Positions 8,738 through 17,323 of a stretch of 64,000 bases of DNA are shown here, in pieces. The notes below the pieces were generated by a model that saw only the letters and a program-made list of their open reading frames with translations, ran no database searches and was not told the origin of the DNA. The stretch's first letter is position 1. Every line of letters starts with the position of its first letter. Where the stretch lies: assembly GCF_039535785.1 (NCBI RefSeq), contig NZ_BAAAXV010000012.1, forward strand, positions 434,001 through 498,000, in the 5' to 3' direction. The translations under genes and the position numbers were made by a program. The stretch is from Nonomuraea helvata (GTDB lineage: Bacteria; Actinomycetota; Actinomycetes; Streptosporangiales; Streptosporangiaceae).

Positions 8738-9614
8738 GCCGCACTTCTCCGCCGGCCGTCGGCTGGTTGCTGGTGAGCAGGTCTGCGATCGCGTCTCGCA
8801 CTGCCTGTTCGCCGCGTAGGTGGATCGTGACATGGCCGGCTTCGACCGACCGGATTTCTCCTCGGGGTACGGAATTGGCGAAGTCGGTGTAGAGCCGGAA
8901 CTTGGCGTCGATTTCCTCCTGCAGTAGGGCCTCGGGGATGCCTTGGGAGACAACCTCTTTGAACGGGTCGACCTTGGTGGAGGAAAGGACGAGGAGCGGG
9001 ACGTCCGGCAGGGGGCCGGCTGCGCGTACCTCGGCGTAAAGCTGCTCGACGTTACTTGCTTCCTGGAACCCGGCTTTGAGGCCGTGCGGGCTGACGTGGT
9101 AGTCAATGAGCGGCTCGCGGACCTCGGCGGGCCAGCCGGCCAGCTCTTGGGCGAACAGGCCACGGTATAGCTGCACCACCCCATCGGGCAGGTTCTCGAA
9201 TGCCGCTGCGGCCTCCGCGGCGTCGAAACCTTCCCACCGCTCCCGCAGTTCCTGCGGCATGTAGGCGTTGTAGTCCTCGTGTGCCGGGTCGAGCAGGAGC
9301 AGCCCAGCGACCTCTGCGGGGAACCGGATCGCATAGTGGCGGGCGTACAGGCCGCCCAGTGAGTGGCCGACCAGCACGTATGGGCCGTCGATGGCCGCGT
9401 CGCGTAGCAGCCCCCGCAGCTCGTCGGTCACCTCGGTGCTGGTGCGGGGCAACTCGGCGGGTGCGCCGTCGCCTGTGCCCGCGCGGTCGTAAATCACACT
9501 GGTGGCCAGTTCCGCCGCTTTGCGGTGCACGTTCCAGTAGTCACGGCCGACCGCACCGCCGCCGGCCAGAAAGATGACCGCTGGGCCGCTGGTGGCCGCT
9601 CTTAGCGTTTCCAT
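8724..9614 (-). CDS. Alpha/beta hydrolase
   Basis: A 296-residue alpha/beta-hydrolase: oxyanion region VIFLAGGGAVGRDYW, YDRAGTGDG, nucleophile elbow GHSLGG (serine), acid in the LLVLSSTKVDPF region and catalytic histidine in EAGHVTIH. The substrate is unknown (ester, lactone or peptide-type bonds are typical). I prefer the ATG at 9614: the frame can be extended to 9785, but that part runs over the promoter of the divergent VOC gene. TACTAT lies 8 bases before the ATG, so the mRNA may be leaderless. Coupled to the small repeat protein downstream. Confidence 0.82.
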   Translation of the reverse strand: METLRAATSGPAVIFLAGGGAVGRDYWNVHRKAAELATSVIYDRAGTGDGAPAELPRTSTEVTDELRGLLRDAAIDGPYVLVGHSLGGLYARHYAIRFPAEVAGLLLLDPAHEDYNAYMPQELRERWEGFDAAEAAAAFENLPDGVVQLYRGLFAQELAGWPAEVREPLIDYHVSPHGLKAGFQEASNVEQLYAEVRAAGPLPDVPLLVLSSTKVDPFKEVVSQGIPEALLQEEIDAKFRLYTDFANSVPRGEIRSVEAGHVTIHLRGEQAVRDAIADLLTSNQPTAGGEVRHESR

Positions 9615-9704
9615 ATTTGGGAATAGTACCAGAAATGGAAAAACAGGAGGGGGGACACCGTCGGTCCGAGGCAGAGCCTCGTTTGAAATCAGCACGTTTC
9701 CGGA

Positions 9705-9731
9705 TGTCGAGAATGTGGCGGTGACTCCGTC
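9705..9731 (+). promoter_or_regulatory. ECF42-type promoter, copy 1
   Basis: TGTCGA (9705-9710), a 17-base spacer, then CGTC (9728-9731). This matches the promoter published for ECF42 sigma factors, and the same arrangement with the same flanks (GGATGTCGAGAA ... CTCCGTCCCAGG) recurs at 10902. It sits 53 bp before the VOC gene and should drive the VOC-PPOX unit under the sigma factor encoded at 11384. Confidence 0.75.
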
Positions 9732-9783
9732 CCAGGTCCACCAGTGGCCACGAGGGGCCGCGCGACGAAGAAGGAGAACCACC

Positions 9784-10224
9784 ATGACGATTCAGCGGAT
9801 GGACAACGTCGGCATCGTCGTCGACGACCTCGACGCCGCAATCGCGTTCTTCGTGGAACTCGGCATGGAGCTGGAGGGCCGGGCACTGGTCGAGGGGCCT
9901 TGGGCGGCGCGTCTCGTCGGGCTCGACGACCAGCGAGTGGACGTGGCGATGATGCGGAGCCCGGACGGCCACGGGCGGATCGAGCTGGCGAAGTACCACA
10001 CGCCGAAGGCGATCAGCGGCGTACCGGAGGACGCCCCCGCGAACACGCTGGGCATTCGCCGCATCATGTTCGCGGTCGACGACATCGACGACGTCACGGC
10101 CCGCCTGCGCGCCCACGGCGCCGAACTCGTCGGCGAGGTGGTGCAGTACAAGGACAGCTACCGGCTCTGCTACCTCCGCGGCCCCGAGGGCATCGTCGTC
10201 GCACTGGCCGAGGAGCTCGGCTGA
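9784..10224 (+). CDS. VOC (glyoxalase/dioxygenase-fold) protein
   Basis: A 146-residue vicinal-oxygen-chelate protein made of two paired beta-alpha-beta-beta-beta modules: MDNVGIVVDDLDAAIAFFVE at the start and RRIMFAVDDIDDVTARLRA in the second half, with ELAKYH and GIVVALAEEL at the metal-ligand positions. Such proteins bind metal and act as glyoxalases, dioxygenases or resistance proteins; this one cannot be assigned further. The ATG has AGAAGGAG nearby. It is the first gene behind an ECF42-type promoter, so it is probably a member of that sigma factor's regulon. Confidence 0.88.
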   Translation: MTIQRMDNVGIVVDDLDAAIAFFVELGMELEGRALVEGPWAARLVGLDDQRVDVAMMRSPDGHGRIELAKYHTPKAISGVPEDAPANTLGIRRIMFAVDDIDDVTARLRAHGAELVGEVVQYKDSYRLCYLRGPEGIVVALAEELG

Positions 10225-10301
10225 CGGCCCGTCGCGGCCGACCTGCGACCAATCAGAACGATCCGCTGAATGGACCGAGAACCCCAACGAGAGGAGTGAC
10301 C

Positions 10302-10802
10302 GTGCTACCGAACGAGATCACCGAGGTACTGAACCGACCGATCAGCCAGGAGCTGCTGGCTCGCGACGTGACCCGCTTGGCCTACGTCGCCAAGGACGGC
10401 ACACCCCGCAACATCCCGATCATCTTTGCCTGGAACGGCGCGGAGATCGTCATGTCCACGCCGAAGAACGCTCCGAAGCTTCGGTCCTTGCGTGAGAACC
10501 CGATGGTCGCCCTGACGATCGACACCGAGGTGCACCCGCCCAAGATCTTGCTCATCCGGGGTCGGGCCGAGCTGGACTACGTCGACGGCATCCCGGACGA
10601 GTACCTCCAGGCGACCAGCACCTACGAGATGACGCCCGAGCAACGGGTCGAGTGGGAGGCGGAGGTGCGTTCGCTCTACCGCGACGGCATGGTCCGGATC
10701 GTGGTGACCCCGACCTGGGCGAAGCTGATCGACTTCGAGACGACTCTGCCAAGCGCGGTCGATGAGCTGATCCGGCAGCGGGAGGAGCGTCAGCGCGCCT
10801 GA
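10302..10802 (+). CDS. Pyridoxamine-5'-phosphate-oxidase-like flavin protein
   Basis: A 166-residue split-barrel protein of the PPOX/F420-binding class. It opens with LNRPISQELLARDVTRLAYV, followed by KDGTPRNIPIIFAWNG and NPMVALTID, which form the cofactor barrel, and RIVVTPTWAKLIDFET near the end. The likely role is flavin- or F420-dependent reduction or cofactor binding. The start chosen is GTG 10302 (GAGAGGAG 7 bases upstream); GTG 10296 is an alternative. It lies 77 bp after the VOC gene, on the same strand, with no separate promoter seen. Confidence 0.85.
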   Translation: MLPNEITEVLNRPISQELLARDVTRLAYVAKDGTPRNIPIIFAWNGAEIVMSTPKNAPKLRSLRENPMVALTIDTEVHPPKILLIRGRAELDYVDGIPDEYLQATSTYEMTPEQRVEWEAEVRSLYRDGMVRIVVTPTWAKLIDFETTLPSAVDELIRQREERQRA

Positions 10803-10901
10803 GCGGCGCGAGGTCGCTCGCCTGGGATGGGTCACCCACTCCTCAACCCCCACCGCGGTACGCGGAGTCTATGAAATCCACCGGAAAATGCCGCGAAAGG
10901 A

Positions 10902-10928
10902 TGTCGAGAACCCGCGCGCGGCTCCGTC
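10902..10928 (+). promoter_or_regulatory. ECF42-type promoter, copy 2
   Basis: TGTCGA (10902-10907), 17 bases, CGTC (10925-10928), 52 bp before the DGPF/YCII gene. The hexamers, spacer length and flanks are the same as at 9705. It should drive the YCII-sigma operon and so make the sigma factor autoregulatory. Confidence 0.75.
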
Positions 10929-10979
10929 CCAGGAGCGAACACGGCCAGAATGGGCCTGTACCGACCAAGGAGAAACACG

Positions 10980-11387
10980 ATGGCCAAGTACCTGCTGCTC
11001 AAGCACTACCGCGGCGCGCCGGCAGCGGTCAACGACGTGCCGATGGAGCAGTGGACGCCGGAGGAGGTCTCGGCCCACGTGCAGTACATGCGTGACTTCG
11101 CCGCTCGGCTCGAGGGCACCGGCGAGTTCGTCGACAGCCAGGAGCTCTCACCGGAGGGCACGTTCGTCCGCTCCGACGGCGAGGGGCGGCCGCCGGTCAC
11201 CGACGGCCCGTTCGCGGAGACCAAGGACCTGATCGCCGGCTGGATGGTGATCGACGTCGAGAGCTACGAGCGGGCGCTCGAGCTGGCCGGAGAGCTGTCC
11301 GCGGCTCCGGGTGCGGGTGGGAAGCCGATCCACGAGTGGCTCGAGGTGCGCCCCTTCATGGCCGTGTCGTGCATGATCACCGAGTGA
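10980..11387 (+). CDS. DGPF/YCII-domain protein, ECF42 partner
   Basis: A 135-residue dimeric alpha+beta-barrel protein of the YCII/DGPF family, with MAKYLLLKHYRG at the start and the name-giving TDGPFAETKDLIAGWMVID in the centre. In many actinobacteria genes of this family sit directly before an ECF42 sigma factor, and that is the case here (GTGA overlap). DGPF proteins were first taken for regulators of the sigma factor; published work instead treats them as regulon members, possibly enzymes. The start ATG at 10980 follows AAGGAG. Confidence 0.9.
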   Translation: MAKYLLLKHYRGAPAAVNDVPMEQWTPEEVSAHVQYMRDFAARLEGTGEFVDSQELSPEGTFVRSDGEGRPPVTDGPFAETKDLIAGWMVIDVESYERALELAGELSAAPGAGGKPIHEWLEVRPFMAVSCMITE

Positions 11388-12529
11388 AAGACTCGCTGCT
11401 GCGGGAGCTGGTGCCTGCGGTGATCGGTGTTCTCGTCCGTCGCGGAGCCGACTTCGCGGCGGCCGAGGACGCCGTGCAGGACGCCCTGGTCGAGGCCGTA
11501 CGTGTGTGGCCGGACGACCCGCCGCGGGACCCCAAGGGCTGGCTGGTCACCGTGGCCTGGCGTAAGTTCCTCGATGCCGCCCGCGCCGACACCTCCCGAC
11601 GGCACCGCGAGGTACGCGTCGAGACCGAGCCCGCGCCCGGCCCGGGCGAGGCGGTGGACGACACGCTCCGGCTGTACTTCCTGTGCGCGCACCCGTCCCT
11701 GACACCGGCCTCGGCCGTCGCGCTCACACTGCGCGCGGTCGGCGGCCTGACCACGCGTCAGATCGCGCAGGCCTACCTCGTGCCGGAGGCGACCATGGCC
11801 CAGCGGATCAGCCGGGCCAAGCGCACCATCTCGGGCGTCCGGCTCGACCAGCCCGGTGACGTCGCCACTGTGCTGCGCGTGCTCTACCTGGTCTTCAACG
11901 AGGGCTACTCCGGCGACGTCGACCTCGCCGCCGAGGCGATCCGGCTCACTCGCCAACTGGCGGCCAAGACCCTCCACGAGGAGGTCGCGGGCCTGCTCGC
12001 GCTCATGCTGCTGCACCACGCCCGGCGCCCGGCACGGACTCGCACCGACGGCAGCCTCGTACCCCTCGCCGAGCAGGACCGCAGCCTGTGGGACACCCGC
12101 CTGATCGCCGAGGGCGTCGACGTGCTCCAGACGGCCCTCGCCCGCGACCGCCTGGGCGAGTTCCAGGCCCAAGCCGCCATCGCCGCGCTGCACGCCGACG
12201 CCCCGACGGCTGAGGAGACCGACTGGGTGCAGATCGTCGAATGGTACGACGAGCTGGTGCGCCTCACCAGCAGCCCGGTGGCCCGCCTCAACCGGGCGGT
12301 CGCGGTCGGCGAGGCCGACGGCCCGCGGGCCGGTCTGGCCGCTCTGGCGGAGCTCGACCCCGCGCTGCCCCGCCACACCGCGGTCGCGGCGTACCTGCAC
12401 GAGCGTGACGGTGACCCGGTGACCGCGGCGCGGCTCTACGCGGAAGCCGCCCGATCAGCGCCCAGTCTCCCCGAACGCGACCACCTCACGCGACAGGCCG
12501 CGCGGCTCAATGCGCGACTGCGCAGTTGA
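11384..12529 (+). CDS. ECF sigma factor of the ECF42 group (C-terminal extension)
   Basis: A 381-residue extracytoplasmic-function sigma factor. Region sigma2 covers VIGVLVRRGADFAAAEDAVQDALVEA... (keys AEDAVQDA and GWLVTVAWRKFLD). Region sigma4 has LTLRAVGGLTTRQIAQAYLV and ATMAQRISRAKRTI. The remaining ~200 residues form the helical, TPR-like extension typical of ECF42 (VLRVLYLVFNEGY, RLTRQLA, LNRAVAVGEADGP). No anti-sigma gene is nearby; in this group the extension is thought to control activity. Its start overlaps the YCII stop. Two promoters of the expected ECF42 sequence lie upstream in the same cluster. Confidence 0.93.
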   Translation: MKDSLLRELVPAVIGVLVRRGADFAAAEDAVQDALVEAVRVWPDDPPRDPKGWLVTVAWRKFLDAARADTSRRHREVRVETEPAPGPGEAVDDTLRLYFLCAHPSLTPASAVALTLRAVGGLTTRQIAQAYLVPEATMAQRISRAKRTISGVRLDQPGDVATVLRVLYLVFNEGYSGDVDLAAEAIRLTRQLAAKTLHEEVAGLLALMLLHHARRPARTRTDGSLVPLAEQDRSLWDTRLIAEGVDVLQTALARDRLGEFQAQAAIAALHADAPTAEETDWVQIVEWYDELVRLTSSPVARLNRAVAVGEADGPRAGLAALAELDPALPRHTAVAAYLHERDGDPVTAARLYAEAARSAPSLPERDHLTRQAARLNARLRS

Positions 12530-12681
12530 GCGGCGGACGCGCCAGGACTCACCACCCGATTTTTCCCGCGTACTACGGCGGCCCACGGGCGGCCCGCGTG
12601 GTCGTCAGGTACGGCTCCAGCCGGACAAGCCGTGTCCGTCAATCTTGTCACCAGGGTGTTCGACTGGTGAGAAGATCGGGG

Positions 12682-13227
12682 GTGCTCCGAATAGCAAACG
12701 CAGTACTCGCAAGGTTGCCGAAACCGCTGCACGCACTTGCGCTGAAGCATCGTGAACTGCTGAAGTTCGCGGTGGTGGGTGGAACAACGTTCTTAGTGGA
12801 CAACACGGTGTTCTATGGGCTGAAGCTCACCATTCTGGAACCGAAGCCGGTGACCGCGAAGATCATCGCGGTGCTCGTGGCGACGATCGTGTCCTACGTG
12901 CTGAACCGCGAATGGTCGTTCCGGACCAGGGGCGGCCGCGAGCGCCGTCACGAGGCGGCGCTGTTCTTCCTGGTCAGTGGCGTCGGTCTGGTGCTCAGCT
13001 CCGCGCCGCTATGGATCTCCCGGTACGTGTTCCGCCTGGAGACCCCGGATGTGAGCCTGGTGACCCAGGAGATCGCCGACTTCATGAGCGCGCAGATCAT
13101 CGGCACGCTGATCGCCATGGTCTTCCGCTTCTGGGCGCTCCGGAAGTGGGTCTTCCCCGACGAGAAGCCCCGGTCCGTCAGCGTGCGGCTGGCTCCCGCT
13201 CCCGATTCCACGGACGAGGCGGCTTGA
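12682..13227 (+). CDS. GtrA-like membrane protein
   Basis: A 181-residue GtrA/DPMS-type membrane protein with four helices: FAVVGGTTFLVDNTVFYGL, AKIIAVLVATIVSYVLNREW, FFLVSGVGLVLSSAPLWI and AQIIGTLIAMVFRFWALRKWVF. The N-R-x-W and R-F-x-x-x-R/K-W signatures are intact. GtrA proteins help move polyprenyl-linked sugars across the membrane for cell-wall or glycan assembly. The frame is open upstream, but I chose GTG 12682 (MLRIANAVLARLPKPLHAL), where family-like sequence begins. It is convergent with the ABC transporter genes. Confidence 0.85.
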   Translation: MLRIANAVLARLPKPLHALALKHRELLKFAVVGGTTFLVDNTVFYGLKLTILEPKPVTAKIIAVLVATIVSYVLNREWSFRTRGGRERRHEAALFFLVSGVGLVLSSAPLWISRYVFRLETPDVSLVTQEIADFMSAQIIGTLIAMVFRFWALRKWVFPDEKPRSVSVRLAPAPDSTDEAA

Positions 13228-13337
13228 CGGCAGCGGATCCAGAAGCCGTTTCGGCGGTTGGACTGCTTCATGCCGCCGCTGCGCCCCACGAGCCCGGCCC
13301 CGCGGATGACCGACGAAGACCGTACGTGACTACGCGC

Positions 13338-15110
13338 TCAGACGAAGTACCGGGCCTGCAGGTGGAACAACTCGGCGTAAAGTCCGTCGGCCTCACTCAG
13401 CGTGTCGTGGGTGCCGACCTCGACGACCCGGCCGCCGTCCAGAACCACGATGAGATCGGCAGCCCGGGCGGTGGTGAGGCGGTGCGTGACGAGGATTGTC
13501 ACGCCGCCCTCCAGGCGGCTCAGGTCGGAATACCGCGCGAACAGCCACTCCTCGGCCCGTGCGTCGAGACTGGCGGTGGGCTCGTCCAGCACCCGCAGCA
13601 GCGGCGCCTGCCGCATCGCCGCCCGGGCGTTGGCCACCGTCTGCCACTGGCCCCCCGACAGCCCCTTGCCGTCCCAGGATTTTCGCCCGAGCCGGGTCTC
13701 CAGGCCCTCGGGCAGCGAAGCGAGGAGCCTGTCGCCGCCGGCCGTCCGCAGCGCCTCGAGAATCCGCTCCGGGTCGTCGCGATGCTCTAGCCGGCCCAGC
13801 CCGATCGTGTCCTTCAGGGACATCTCGATGTGTGCCGGGTCCTGGAAGGCCGCCGTGACCCGGGCACGCCAGTCCTCCGGCGCGAACTGCGCGAGATCGG
13901 TCCCGTCCACCAGGATGCGCCCCGCGCTCGGCCGGTAGAGACCGCTGAGCATCTTGACGAACGTCGACTTCCCCGCGCCGTTCTCGCCGACCAGGGCCAC
14001 CACGGCGCCGGCCGGGAGCTCGAGGTTGATGTCGTTCAGTGAAGGCCGATCGCGGTTCCAGTACTGAAAGCTGAGACCTTCCACCTTGATGCTGCCGTCC
14101 AGCCGGGCCGGCACCGTCGCCGGCGCGGCCGGCACGACGGCTGCCCGCTCCACGGCGCCGTACTCCACCACGTCGAGGAACGCCCGGACTGCCCGAAGTG
14201 ACTCCAGCGCCCAGAAGGTCGAGGTCAACAAGGCCTGCACCTGCCCGGTGATCTGGCTGCTGACGGCGATGGCCGCGACGATGAGGCCCAGCGAGGCGTC
14301 GCCGGCCAGGCCGGCCCGCACCATCAGGACGATGGCGGTCGCGTACGCCAGCACGAAGAACAGCCAAGCCAGCGCGACCGGTACCCGGGCCCGTCGATCA
14401 GTCCTGGCGATGTCCTGGCCTCCGGCCTCCCACTCCTCGCGGTGCCTCCGCCGCAGCTCGCTCGCCAGTCCGAAGAGGCGGATCTCGCGACCGGGTGCCG
14501 CCGTGGTGGCGAGCGTGAACAGATGACCGGCCAGCCGGGTCCGGGGCGTGGCGCGCTGCACGGCCTGACCGCGCTTCTTGTCTGCCGCCCGGGTGGCCGC
14601 TACCGCGGGGACGGCGAAGAGCGGCAGTACGGCGAGGACGGGAACGACCGAGGCCATCAGGACGGCCGAGGCGATCAGGGACAGCGCGGCTCCGGCCAGC
14701 CACAGCAGCCGGTCGAAGGCCGGCCCGATCTCGCCCCGCGCACCACGGACCACCGCCGCCTTGTCGGAGCGGCTCGAACGCTCGTGGACCTCCAGCGTCG
14801 GCGTCGTGCCGACCACGTCGATGAACTGGCGCTCGACTTCGTTCTGGATCTCCTCCTGCAGGCGAAGGCGGGTGAAATAGCCGGCGATGAAGGTGCCCTG
14901 GGTGAGCATCACGAAGATCGCCACACACAGCGCGAGGGTCACCACGCCGCTGGTCGCATGCCGGCTCGCCGCCTCGCTGAACAGTCCGAGGAGCGCTGCG
15001 AGGCCGATCCCGGTGGCCTGTTCGAGAATCGCCACCGCCACCACGAGCAGGGACCGGCCCGGGTGGATGCGGGGTCCGATCGTGAGGGCGAAGCGCAGGG
15101 CGCTGATCAA
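13338..15110 (-). CDS. ABC half-transporter (permease-ATPase fusion), subunit 2
   Basis: A 590-residue exporter half. Six membrane helices span residues 1-320. The nucleotide-binding domain has Walker A GENGAGKST (about 378), signature LSGGQWQTVANARA (about 487), Walker B LLRVLDEPTASLD (about 510) and the H-loop VTHRLTTAR. It overlaps the preceding half-transporter by 4 bases, and together they probably form a heterodimeric exporter. The SGGQWQ form of the signature resembles that of peptide/lantibiotic-type exporters such as RamA/RamB, which is suggestive but not decisive. Confidence 0.92.
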   Translation of the reverse strand: MISALRFALTIGPRIHPGRSLLVVAVAILEQATGIGLAALLGLFSEAASRHATSGVVTLALCVAIFVMLTQGTFIAGYFTRLRLQEEIQNEVERQFIDVVGTTPTLEVHERSSRSDKAAVVRGARGEIGPAFDRLLWLAGAALSLIASAVLMASVVPVLAVLPLFAVPAVAATRAADKKRGQAVQRATPRTRLAGHLFTLATTAAPGREIRLFGLASELRRRHREEWEAGGQDIARTDRRARVPVALAWLFFVLAYATAIVLMVRAGLAGDASLGLIVAAIAVSSQITGQVQALLTSTFWALESLRAVRAFLDVVEYGAVERAAVVPAAPATVPARLDGSIKVEGLSFQYWNRDRPSLNDINLELPAGAVVALVGENGAGKSTFVKMLSGLYRPSAGRILVDGTDLAQFAPEDWRARVTAAFQDPAHIEMSLKDTIGLGRLEHRDDPERILEALRTAGGDRLLASLPEGLETRLGRKSWDGKGLSGGQWQTVANARAAMRQAPLLRVLDEPTASLDARAEEWLFARYSDLSRLEGGVTILVTHRLTTARAADLIVVLDGGRVVEVGTHDTLSEADGLYAELFHLQARYFV

Positions 15111-16942
15111 GACGGTGCCTCCTCGAAACGCTTCGCCTGCAGGCGGAACAGCTCGGCGTACCGGCCGTCGGCAGTGATCAGATCGTCGTGCGTGCCGTCT
15201 TCGATGATTCGGCCGTGATCGAGCACGACCACCCGCTCCGCCTTGCGCACGGTCGCGAACCGATGCGAGATCGCGATGGTGGTGGCGCCCGCAGTGAGCT
15301 CGTGGAACGTGTCATAGAGCTGAGCCTCGGCGCGGGCGTCAAGGCTCGCGGCCGGCTCGTCCATGATCAGCAGCTGTGCGCCGTGCCGCAGGCCGAACAG
15401 TGCCCGGGCGATGGCGATGCGCTGCCATTCGCCGCCCGACGCGTCGACCCCACCGGTGAAGCCACTGGACATCACCGTGTCCCAGCCGTTCGGGAGCCCC
15501 TCGATGAACTTCAGCAGCCCGGCCTGGCGCGCCACGGTACGCAGGCCCTCCTCGTCGTCCGCATGGGCCAGGGAACCGAAGGCGATGTTGTCCCGTACGG
15601 TCAGCTCATAGCGGCCGAAGTCCTGGAAGACGGCGACCACCTGACGCTGCCAGCTCCGGCGGTTGGCGTCGTCGATCGGGATCGCACCGGCGCGCACGGA
15701 GCCCCCGCTCGGAGCGTCCAGGCCGGCGATGAGCCGGGCCAGCGTCGTCTTGCCGGCCCCGTTGAGCCCGACGACGGCGAGCGACTGACCCGCGGGAACG
15801 GCGAGGTCGATGCCGTGTAACACCTCGTCGGCGGCGCCGCCGTAGCGGAAGCGCAGATTCTCGCAGGAGATGGTCGCGACCGGCGCCGGCCAGGGATCGG
15901 TGTCCGGCCCGACCGGCGTCGCCTCGACCGGGAACGCGAAAGCCTCGGCGGCCGCCTTCGAACCGAAGCCGATGCGGAGGTCGTCCTCGTCCGCCCGGAG
16001 CATCTGGAGGAGTGCCCGGACGGCAAGGCCGCCGAGCGCCAGGTCACCCACTGTCGAACCTCCGGTTGCCGCCCGGAGCCCCAGGTAGTAGAAAACCGCG
16101 GCAACCGTGACACCGGTGACCACGACCACAACGACGACGAACAAGCGATGCTCGCGCCGCCGTTGCCAGACCTCCGTCATGTTCACGCGCCACTCCGACT
16201 GGTAAGCATCGCGGAAGAAAGCCGCGAGGCCGAAGAGGCGGACTTCCCTGGCCAGACCCGGCGTGGTCGGCACGTCCCGCAGGTAGGACGTACGGCGGAG
16301 CTTCGTCGTCTGACTCACGGTCTCGATGACGGCGATCCGGTAGTTCCGGACCAGCCGGGAGTGGATCGCGACGAAGACGGCGAAGACGACGAGCCCCAGC
16401 CCCCAGGTGACCCGGGTCAGCAGAGCCGCGGAGCCGATGCTGCTCACCCACAGAGAGGCCTTGGTGGAGAAGCCGAAGATCGCTTCCCCGGGCGGCATGT
16501 CGATGGTCCCGTCGCCCCGGGCCCGCCCGAGCCGGCCGAGGTAGGCCGGTTCCTCGAGGTGGCCGATGGTCGCCGGCTCGGAGGCGGCCATCATCACTCG
16601 CTCGCCGAGCCGGCCGGTGACCCGGCGGCCGAGTGCCTGGCCCAGAGCCGTCCGCGCGGACTCGGTGACATGAGTGAGGAAGAACAGCACGACGATGAGG
16701 ACGACCCAGCGATAGCACTCCTGCGCCGCCGGGGTGCCCAGCCCTTGGCCGATCGCCGAGGTGAGCCCGTCCACCAGCTCACCGATCCCCACGGTGATGC
16801 CGACCGGCGCCGCACCGGCGAGGACGGCCAGGACCGCGGTCAGGGTGCTCAAGGCCGGTGCCACGGAGAAGGAGTAGCCGACCAGGGCGGGTATCACCCA
16901 CCGCGTCGCCGGGGGCGGCAGCCGACTCGTGTCCGCGGTCAC
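15107..16942 (-). CDS. ABC half-transporter (permease-ATPase fusion), subunit 1
   Basis: A 611-residue exporter half with six membrane helices in residues 20-330 and an ATPase domain: Walker A GLNGAGKTT (about 390), signature ASGGEWQRIAIARA (about 500), Walker B LLIMDEPAASLD (about 525) and H-loop ISHRFATV. The GTG start at 16942 is preceded by GAGGAG and lies inside the stop codon of a 19-codon frame (GTGA overlap), so its translation depends on upstream reading. It is the first large gene of the operon; the partner half follows with a 4-base overlap. Confidence 0.92.
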   Translation of the reverse strand: MTADTSRLPPPATRWVIPALVGYSFSVAPALSTLTAVLAVLAGAAPVGITVGIGELVDGLTSAIGQGLGTPAAQECYRWVVLIVVLFFLTHVTESARTALGQALGRRVTGRLGERVMMAASEPATIGHLEEPAYLGRLGRARGDGTIDMPPGEAIFGFSTKASLWVSSIGSAALLTRVTWGLGLVVFAVFVAIHSRLVRNYRIAVIETVSQTTKLRRTSYLRDVPTTPGLAREVRLFGLAAFFRDAYQSEWRVNMTEVWQRRREHRLFVVVVVVVTGVTVAAVFYYLGLRAATGGSTVGDLALGGLAVRALLQMLRADEDDLRIGFGSKAAAEAFAFPVEATPVGPDTDPWPAPVATISCENLRFRYGGAADEVLHGIDLAVPAGQSLAVVGLNGAGKTTLARLIAGLDAPSGGSVRAGAIPIDDANRRSWQRQVVAVFQDFGRYELTVRDNIAFGSLAHADDEEGLRTVARQAGLLKFIEGLPNGWDTVMSSGFTGGVDASGGEWQRIAIARALFGLRHGAQLLIMDEPAASLDARAEAQLYDTFHELTAGATTIAISHRFATVRKAERVVVLDHGRIIEDGTHDDLITADGRYAELFRLQAKRFEEAPS

Positions 16943-16998
16943 GCCTGCTCCTCGTCGTCGAGGCTACGGGCGATCGTGCCCCGGACCTGGGCGCTCAT
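16939..16998 (-). CDS. 19-residue micro-ORF coupled to the ABC exporter
   Basis: ATG at 16996-16998 is preceded at ideal distance by AGGAGGAAAG, the strongest Shine-Dalgarno in the area, and reads MSAQVRGTIARSLDDEEQA before a TGA that overlaps the GTG of the exporter gene. A second frame ending ...VDQEER stops at 16995-16997 exactly over this ATG (ATGA), and is open back to 17255. This could be a leader peptide setting exporter translation, or the tail of an uncharacterised peptide precursor. No known precursor family is recognised, and no modification enzyme gene is adjacent. Confidence 0.45.
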   Translation of the reverse strand: MSAQVRGTIARSLDDEEQA

Positions 16999-17323
16999 CT
17001 TTCCTCCTGGTCGACGCTGTCGCCGGTACCGCGGGCGCTCGAAATTCTCGTCCAGATCGGAAAGGGCTGTGACAGCTCCCCCACCGAACTCGATCCAGCC
17101 CGGCGAGGCGAGGCGACGAGTGTCCGAAATGGTGACACTGGCGTTCGCCTCACGGCAATGCAATTAAATTGGCTGATCCGCCGGAACCGGCGACCATGCC
17201 CGTCCGGCTGAGCGGCTGTGGCCGCGTACTCCTGGTGGAGCCTGCGATTGAGCATGTCCGCTCAGGTCTCCGACCTGCACTGGCTCGTCGAGGGCACTGT
17301 CTTCAACGAGCCATTCGGGAGTA

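Noticed and set aside
12912..13790. 292-codon + frame across GtrA and the ABC transporter 3' end
   Set aside because: It has no domain pattern and is antisense to the well-supported ATPase domain.
16995..17255. 86-codon minus frame upstream of the ABC pair as a full protein
   Set aside because: Its first half crosses the AT-rich promoter-like segment at 17155-17172 and has poor codon use; only its end, overlapping the micro-ORF, was kept as a clue.
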